Shown here piece after piece: positions 56,984 through 64,000 of a DNA stretch of 64,000 nucleotides. This stretch comes from Coccinella septempunctata. Its lineage: Eukaryota; Arthropoda; Insecta; Coleoptera; Coccinellidae. Below the pieces are notes generated by a model. The model was not told where the DNA came from. It saw nothing but the letters and a program-made list of their open reading frames with translations, and made no database searches. Made by a program: the position numbers and the translations under genes. The stretch's first letter is position 1; every line of letters starts with the position of its first letter. Where the stretch lies: assembly GCF_907165205.1 (NCBI RefSeq), contig NC_058191.1, forward strand, positions 28,972,064 to 29,036,063, in the 5' to 3' direction.

Positions 56984-57053
56984 GGTGGAGTTGTGTTGCT
57001 TTGACGAGTTTCAATGAGACCGAAACCATGGTCAGCAGCATCTACTCATCCTC
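56984..57053 (+). ncRNA. Degenerate hammerhead ribozyme, second copy of the family
   Basis: Shares the 25 bases CAATGAGACCGAAACCATGGTCAGC with 54359-54432. The core is TTGACGA (57001-57007): position 3 has changed from C to T, and the variable position is C. Helix II is weakened (one mismatch, one G-U). Helix III ACCATGGT (57025-57032) and C17 (57033) are intact. Inner helix I TGCT/AGCA (56997-57000 with 57034-57037) is kept, and an outer helix GGAGT/ACTC.. (56988-56991 with 57044-57047) is still possible. The C3 change should abolish or strongly reduce cleavage. Confidence 0.65.
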
Positions 57054-57054
57054 G

Positions 57055-58310
57055 ATGAAATGGACCTTATGTTAACATTCAGAGTGGTGGAGCTAGCTCG
57101 TCAGCTAGCCTGTTAACAACTAAGTGGCAGAAACGTGGAAATTTATTTTTATGAAATGAAAGAATATTGGGATTCTAACTAAATGGACGATAACCTAAGA
57201 ACAATTTATTTTTATATTTTTCCAGTATTCCGGTTGAGATCTACTTCTAGGATAAAAATAATATTGTGCGGCAAAAAAAAACGAATTTCATTTTCATTTT
57301 TAATTCATTCAAGGTATCTCAATCCTGAAGTTTTTACTGAAAAAGGGTGTTTACTTACTCAGGTATCAAAAAAAAATACATATTTAAAAGAATTTTCAGC
57401 AAACTTTTTCAAGTAGAGTTAACACAACAGACAAAATGAACCTGCATGAAGCTGAAATATATTGGCTGTCTACTGTACATCCGACTCTGGGACGGATAAC
57501 ACCGAGAAAGTGCGAAAAGCTCTTCTCGCAGCTATATGCGACTTCAACTCCACCTAAGTGTGTTTTAAAAGCTTTCTTGACATCTTGACCGGGACGGACA
57601 CTTTCCTTTCAGACATGGAATGGCTTTCATTTGGGGCCGTCCTGTCTGCATCAACTTAACGTACATGACATGTCAGCTCTAATGTCTTTTTTGAATTTTT
57701 TCACCCTCAACTCCTACGCTTCACATTTTAACTTTAATGCTTTCGTTCGGTGAGTTTCCCAATTATGAAGGTCTGTTGTGAAGTTATGTAACATGATGGA
57801 GAATGTAGCCAACACAGGTGACAATTTCATTAACCATAATTATGGTCTTGTTTTCTTTCTCAAACTCACATTAATTCATTTTCGCAGGGAAAAGTGTCAC
57901 TTTTCCGCACACAAAAATGTTAGATGAACGACACATTATATTATAATCATCTAACCATTATTTCTATTATTACTGAGCAATAATAAGTAAGAAACATCAC
58001 ATCAGTGAAAAATATGAAATTATTCAAAAACTTGTTAATCTAACAACCAATAAGAAACGTGTCCTTATTGTGCTTTTACAACGTATATTCCATAAGAAAT
58101 AATGTCAACGTTGAATGCGAAACTATTCAACAACCTGTGACTTCAGGCACCAACGTTGAATTGCGTGTTTACTCATCACTAATGTTATTATTGAATTCCC
58201 AATAGATGAAGGAAGTTCCCGAATTTTTTTTCTGAAGTATACTTCATCTAATTGTTAGATATATACAAACACTTCTTCATTCCAGTTCAAATAACATTGT
58301 GCAGCTGAAA
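57055..58310. other. No gene recognised
   Basis: A GAGCTAGCTCGTCAGCTAGC palindromic patch at about 57090-57112. Otherwise no signal. Confidence 0.45.
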
Positions 58311-58758
58311 TGGAATTTGAAGCGTTTCGTTTCTATTGCACAAGTTGGCAACATCGACTGACATATGCGTTGATAATAAAGGACAACAAATACATTATCT
58401 TGATGAGATAGGCAAAGATGGCTGTCTATGAAGTCTGCGCCGAACGAGGAAGGTCATAAAATTTTATGGGATTTTTACGGCCGGTTGCTGTTGAAGCTCG
58501 CCAGTGAGTACGCGCCTTATCATGGCTGTAAATCAACAGCTGGTATTTTAGAAACAAGCTATTGTTCTTCTTATTTTCTAGTAGGCGCTGTTGCCAAATC
58601 GTAGACTAGAAACGAAGCGATTCAAATTTTAAAACCTCATTTGAAGTCTGATTTTGAATAGTTTCCGCGGTGCATTCGAAAAATTCATGAATGAAACTCA
58701 TAATTATTCAGTTTAAACTTGCATATGCTGTGATAACCCAAAATGAGGAGAATTCCAT
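58311..58758 (+). repeat. Dispersed repeat R58, forward copy
   Basis: Related to 21922-22364 in opposite orientation. An internal inverted repeat (58312-58352 with 58592-58635, AATTTGAAGCG...TTGGCAACA) encloses about 325 bp and suggests a MITE core with flanking sequence carried along in both copies. Confidence 0.8.
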
Positions 58759-58765
58759 TGGTAAA

Positions 58766-59963
58766 AAAAGTAGACCAGAGAATGTAACGACAACCTGTCG
58801 GAAAACATCGAGTGTTAGAAGTTCAGAGGTAGAGAAATAGATAGGGTTTTGACTGATTTGCCTGTATATATCCTGTTATGACTTAAGTCCAGAATATTTT
58901 GGCCTGACGGCATCTGATCTCTGAAGTAGGAGACCTAATTATTGCAATAGCCAACTAATCTCTTCAGGAACAGTGACATTGCTGTTAGTTATTGCCATCA
59001 GGATCAATGAATCGATAGTGATAATGAATTTTACATTCCTTATGCATGTGTTGTGTGCATTCAACACTTGCTTGGCTCTGCTCTCTCGCTGCCTCTCTCT
59101 CAACACTACTACTCATAAAGGTGTAAAGCAACTTATTGCCTAATGCAGGTATAGGTACATTGATAACATATAACTAGCGATCCCGCAGTACTTTGAATGG
59201 TCCTTAAAAAACCCCTCTTCATAAATTAAGATACGAATCTTCGAAAAACATCGAACAGGGGTAATAGCAGAAGCTCATGTCGGAAGGACGAAAACAATAT
59301 CGAAAAGAGAAGCTTGGACATTAATTTCCTTGTCACATAATTCCCATACAACACCACCTAAGGCCCCGAAAACAATTTACCTAACCCCTCATTCAACCAT
59401 GAATGAGTGTAACGAAGTAATCGACCCTGAAAACTGTTGTGGGGATATTAAATGGTGTTTAGAGTAAGAGAAAACGACCACATAAATTGGGGGAATCGGG
59501 GGGTAAGATGGCCTCCGTGCAGCCCCGTAGCTTCGGTTAGTGAAGTTGTTTTTCGTTCAGTGGGTGAAGGTTACGTCGTGAATGGTGGAACGGAGGGAGG
59601 ATTCGCGTGCGGTGGGAGCGGGGGGGCCTGAATCAGCTGGCAACGGACGCGTACTCCGCTCTATATTTCCATGCTTCTTGCGTTCTTGCTCCGCGATTTC
59701 ACAGGATTGTATCCAGACGTCTGCCTACGCGAACATAATAACAGAAAGGCATGCAGAATACTTCTCTTTTTTCGAAAACTCATTATGAAGAAATATCTTC
59801 ATCATATTGACTATTAAAAGTTTTGATGACTTTTTTCTGGTAACATGGACTTTCATCATCTTCGTGTATCGTATTTATACAGTTTTTGTGCAGAATTATA
59901 TCAATCTATGTAGAGAAAGCCCATATTATTATTATAAATAATATACATTATTTGAAGTCGTTA
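58766..59963. other. No gene recognised; GC-richer island
   Basis: 59500-59700 is GC-rich (CGTGCGGTGGGAGCGGGG) with a 68-codon frame at 59582-59788 that I cannot assign. It could be noncoding regulatory DNA. Confidence 0.4.
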
Positions 59964-60858
59964 CCATAGATTCGGGTGACGATTTTGAAATTCAACTTGT
60001 CATATTTCAAAAACGGTGACCTATTTTCATGTCAGAAAGAGGTTCAAATATGCTGAATGACTCAGACTATTGATTAGCATATATACCATGCTTCAGAATT
60101 CGGATATAAATTAAAAAAAAATTAAAATATACTGGTCCCAAGTCACCCACCGAGTTGGGAAGCTTGGGACACAAGTTAAAATCCATTGATTTCTCAACTC
60201 TCAAAAGAAATAGGTGACTTGGACGGTGAATTAGAATTTGTGATTATATAGTTGAAATTCAGTAAGGAAATTAAATGATGACCCCTATTACAACGAAAGC
60301 AAATATATTGCAACTCAATAGTAAAAAACTAAACAAAACAAGGGAACTTTGATTTCTTTCATTCTGTGGTGATTTCTTTGTGGAAATAACGTAAATAATA
60401 TTATCCTGCGAAAAATCGGCATATATCCTGCTGCCAATGCGCCGCAGGTATCTATTCGGCATTGTCCCAAGTCACAACAAAATAAATGAATGAGATCCAT
60501 GTTGCCGTTTGATTTGTAAACAACCTTGTTTCATGACATATCTCATATCCCAATATCTCACGTATCCAAAAAAAATATTACACATGCACAAAGTGAAACA
60601 CATGTGCAGGACACTAGAAAGTATAGGAGCCATAAAAAACGCGCTTTTACTCTCCTGAATTTGCAAATTTTTCCTGTCAATTCAAACGCTCTGGTCACGG
60701 CGAACTCAAGAGGAGTTTATTGTTAAACTAACCGAAAAGACGCTATTTAATCTTATAAGTTTGTCCCTTCACTCATAAATGGTAAGAAACAAAGAAATCT
60801 GCAAGGCGGGTAATTGTCCCAAGTTACAGGACTGTTCCAAGTCACCCGAATCAACCGG
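59964..60858. mobile_element. Non-autonomous TIR transposon, family T900, copy 2
   Basis: The ends are CCATAGATTCGGGTGAC and, inverted, CCGGTTGATTCGGGTGACTT, with TA on both sides (59962-59963 and 60859-60860). Length 895 bp. TCCCAAGTCAC(CC) recurs near 60134 and 60472, with a TCCCAAGTTAC variant near 60825. Collinear with 37458-38358 throughout. Confidence 0.85.
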
Positions 60859-60860
60859 TA

Positions 60861-63234
60861 GTTAATCAGCGTCAGTATTTTACTATACCTACATAAGAAT
60901 TCTAAACAAGCGATACGCACCCTGGTCTCAATTTTTGTAAATAAAAGGTTAATACACTTTTGTTTGCTTACACCGAGAAACGTAAAATATCTTGGTATTT
61001 CAATAAGAGTTTTCATAAAAAATATGTCTTAATCTGTTGAAAATATCTTTATCTATCTCGTGACAATGGGGAAAGCCTAGTGAAGTTTACATAATTCGCA
61101 TCCTTTGAGCAAATCTTCGATTACAACTTTCTTGTGAAGATGTCAGTTTTTACTATGATGAAACGAACTTTTAGTCAATGTTTAAGGACATATGTATCTC
61201 GTCCTTATATAGCATGGTAAAGTTTCTGTACATTTCAAATGAGTTATGAAGAATAATAAGTGAATTAACTACCTAACCTGAATATATAACCTCAAAATGA
61301 AAACAAATCTGTTTCCCCCAGAGAGGACTTCGATAAGGACTTCGATAACATTCACACAAAATTCATTTAGAAAATAATTTCTGATTTCCAGTTCAAAATT
61401 TCTTAGCATCGATGTTGAAATGTTAGCCATTGTATATAATGGAGACGCCAAGATATCATAGTTGTGGCCCTCATATAATCAATTTCCTTCTATTATGATC
61501 GGGAAGTGCCAAGTTCGGATTCAAAAAATATTACTCTCTTTTATCAGCAGATTCAGAACGTAGTCGGAATATTGTTCATAAATACTAATACATTAATTGA
61601 CCTAAAATTGATAATAATTAACACATTTGAATCCAGTTTCGACAATCAATCTTCAAAATTGGGAAAAAACAACTTTAAACTGAAAAAAAGGATTCAATTG
61701 ACGAAAATCTCAAGATCCCCTTGAATGACAATGACTGCATTAACTTTTCAGTTCGAACAGTCATCACCATGCCATGCCGCTGCAATCTTCATTTGAATTC
61801 CCAATACATTAGTAACGTTTGCTTGAAATCATCTTGAAATGACCTCTAAAACAGAAACAGTAAATATAAAAATTATAACTAAAAACTGAATAATAACATC
61901 ATTTTCATTAACACGAGTGATTCAACCACTGTGTTTCGCTAACACAGTGTAGAATATATCTTCAGGTGGGAAATACTACACTGAATCATTCGGTACAGAA
62001 CAAAAAGATATTGAAAAAAACTGGGTTTTCATGCCCAATGAAAATTATGTTCTTCAATGACCTTTACAGCTAGAGATTTTGACAGATATACGTTTTTTTC
62101 TTTAATTTTAATTACTATTTTTTTCTTTATTTCACGTAGAATTTTTATTCGATGCAATTGTTTTTATTTTATAGCGAAACACGTGTCGTGGTTAACAACT
62201 CATGTCAGTGAAAATTATACTTATAATTCTTCTTTTAGTTCGGCAATATTTGAATACAATAAGAACACCTTCACTTCTATATATAATATTGGCAATAAGA
62301 ATCCTACAAATATCGCACTGAGCTCATATAAATCAGGATGGACTAAGTATGTAAAAAATATTCAAGTTTTCCCATTTCAAGACAGCTTATATAGATCTAC
62401 CGCTGAGGAAAACTAAAGATGCAACCTGAGAAGGAAACAATAAGGTCTTCAATGTATCGATTCAAAAATCTCATACAACTCCATGTATAAAACCCATCCA
62501 TGCTTTGGACAGTCTATTGATATGAAACACCCAACATATTGTTTTAGTATTTAGTGATTATTTCCATCAAACATAAAAGGAGCCCAAGTTGAAAAACAAT
62601 TATTGTCTGAAAATTCGGCTTAATAGTTGAAGAATAGTACAAATTTACATGTGAAATGATAATCGTTCCTGAATCCGGTTCTGATATTTATGCAGTTGCT
62701 GCAGATTCATTCAGTAATTCGAGCTACACTCTAAACAGGGCTACACCGTTGAAGTAGCTTTGGCCTTCTGGGTTGACTCGATGCCCCTGATAAGCTGGAA
62801 TCCTTCCGTTATAGAATCAAGTTCAAGGTCGGATGGAGCTTTACGCAGAAGATTTTATGGAAATTCACTTTCTATTCCTAGATTTCATCAAATTCATTCG
62901 TCCTTTTAGCACGCAGAGGCGGCAAAATGAGAAATTTCATTTCGATACAATTGTACTCGAACGAAGTAATGTGCGGAACTGATCAAGTATAAACAAGGGA
63001 TTTGAAAACTTAAACTGTTCAACAACCATTCTTCCATCAATAATTTCAGGAATATTCAAGATGTTTATTATGTTCAAATACCAGAGTGATCAATTGATAG
63101 TTTTGATTTTCAGAAAATTATGAAGAGTTTCAGAAAATATTTTAAATTGAAAATATGAAAATTGTGGGTTTGAATAACAGGAAAAATTGAAACTCTCGGT
63201 GAAGCTAATATTTGGTAGAGTAGGTACTCTTCGA
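60861..63234. other. No recognised gene
   Basis: The longest frame is 62057-62416 (119 codons). Its start is very hydrophobic (FFSLILITIFFFISRRIF), but it is AT-driven and lacks homology known to me. I do not call it a gene. Confidence 0.4.
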
Positions 63235-63730
63235 GACATACTTATTTCGAGGGGCAATTCATGGAATATCCAGCAGAGCGTTAGAAGGCTGCTCCAGATG
63301 GTTAATCGGTTGTTCTAGAGAAGACATTTGTCTAGACATCTCTGCCCAGATATGCTCGATCATATCTGTAGAGCTGGACAGTTCATCTTTTTGATAACAT
63401 GAAATATAGGAGGAGCATTATCGTCAGTTGAAATCAAATTTTCACTAATGGCTGCAGCCAGCGGAATATTATTGGTCAATTCTGTGCAACGATTTTAACG
63501 AATGCCACCACATATATATGGAACTTTCTCAAAAAGCAGTTGTGGGAACCATAAACTGTTTTGCATATCTTCGATCTCTTTCCCTTCAAATAAGAGTGCA
63601 TCCATCGGATTTGACCAAAGTAAATATAGACTCATCCGTAAATAAACATCGTCTTCAATCTTCAACTGTCCAACTGCGTGATCCTCGGCCCACTGCTGTC
63701 GGCGTACTCTGTGCAACCTATTCAAACAGG
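63235..63730 (-). pseudogene. Tc1-like transposase, C-terminal two-thirds
   Basis: The minus-strand reading starts HRVRRQQWAEDHAVGQLKIE, passes MSLYLLWSNPMDALLFEGKE (where the DES and S.DG blocks are expected) and PYICGGI (usual VWGGI). A frame change follows, then AAAISENLISTDDNAPPIFH (second Asp), another shift and STDMIEHIWAEMSRQMSSLE (final Glu region), QPINHLEQPSNALLDIP. The order fits a Tc1-group transposase. The first Asp block is poorly preserved. Similarity of MSRQMSSLEQPINHLEQ to MARKLSSLKEPIKNQEE at 14510-14905 suggests the same family. Confidence 0.7.
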
Positions 63731-64000
63731 AATACTGTATTTGTCTACGTGTTCTTGAACCACCAATTAGACTGATTAGAAATTAGAAGCAAACACTCAG
63801 TGATCTAATGAGCCGGAATGCCGGATATGTGGGATTCCTCTTAGCCTTGAAGTAAGGCATATGGAACACCAGTTATACTGCGCTGCCCACCTCATGAACG
63901 TGGGGGCTGCTTCGGATGAACCTTATCCACCACTCGAAGCCTCGCAAAATATTAAACTGCTGGGACCGAGGCTGGGACACTTCTCTAGGAAAAACACTTT
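63731..64000. other. No gene recognised at right edge
   Basis: The last 200 bp are less AT-rich (CTGGGACCGAGGCTGGGAC) and may enter another element outside the window. Confidence 0.35.

Noticed and set aside
62057..62416. 119-codon open frame with a hydrophobic start
   Set aside because: AT-rich sequence readily yields Phe/Ile/Tyr/Asn-rich frames. There is no recognised domain, splice context or homologue known to me.
1..64000. CRISPR array, rRNA genes, bacterial operons
   Set aside because: No regularly spaced short repeats, no rRNA motifs, and the coding layout is eukaryotic TE debris.

Overview
The window looks like AT-rich intergenic or intronic DNA from an insect nuclear genome. A beetle is plausible but unproven. 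I found no intact host gene, no rRNA, no convincing tRNA and no CRISPR array. The protein-coding signal consists of broken transposable-element genes: mariner and Tc1 transposases, several non-LTR reverse transcriptases, and a Ty3/gypsy gag with an integrase tail. Insect origin is inferred from the TE repertoire, from the many elements ending in TACAGGGTG, and from the absence of bacterial gene density or ribosome binding sites.

Layout. 1-1.35 kb: C-terminus of a restriction-like-endonuclease (R2/R4-like) non-LTR element. 3.7-4.1 kb: LINE zinc-knuckle remnant and a 111-bp tandem duplication. 4.5-9.2 kb: a complete mariner with TIRs, then a 451-bp inverted repeat whose right arm abuts a 5'-truncated LINE. 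14.5-19.3 kb: a Tc1 remnant and a run of MITEs, including one TTAA-flanked element inserted at the TTAA edge of another. 21.5-24.1 kb: composite TIR element and an RTE-like LINE. 24.86-26.87 kb: a long-TIR element split by a jockey-like LINE with a 13-bp target-site duplication. 27 kb: mariner-like remnant. 29.2-31 kb (minus strand): gypsy-like LTR, primer-binding site, gag and integrase tail. 32-33 kb: Tc1 pseudogene. 34.4-36.2 kb: L2/CR1-like LINE, an orphan gypsy-type primer-binding site, a LINE tail and a weak hammerhead candidate. 37.5-38.4 kb and 60.0-60.9 kb: two copies of one TIR element. 39.7-42.1 kb: TIR element with a piggyBac-like MITE inside. 42.9 kb: second copy of the 18.3-kb MITE. 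45.4-47.1 kb: TIR element joined to a second, truncated mariner. 48.5-49.5 kb: a 985-bp foldback with four repeat units. 52.0-54.3 kb: LTR-like block with a 172-bp tandem repeat and a LINE insertion carrying an 11-bp target-site duplication. 54.36 and 56.98 kb: two copies of a hammerhead ribozyme motif. 58.3 kb: inverted copy of the 21.9-kb repeat. 63.2 kb: Tc1 remnant.

The most interesting signal is the hammerhead at 54359-54432. It has an exact catalytic core, helix II, a two-part helix I and a self-complementary ACCATGGT helix III, the last as known from Penelope-like elements and retrozymes. A mutated relative lies 2.6 kb away and a third, weaker candidate lies at 36.1 kb. The window otherwise records layered transposon insertion, with several nestings that can be ordered from TSDs and junctions. 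No gene cooperation or operon logic applies.
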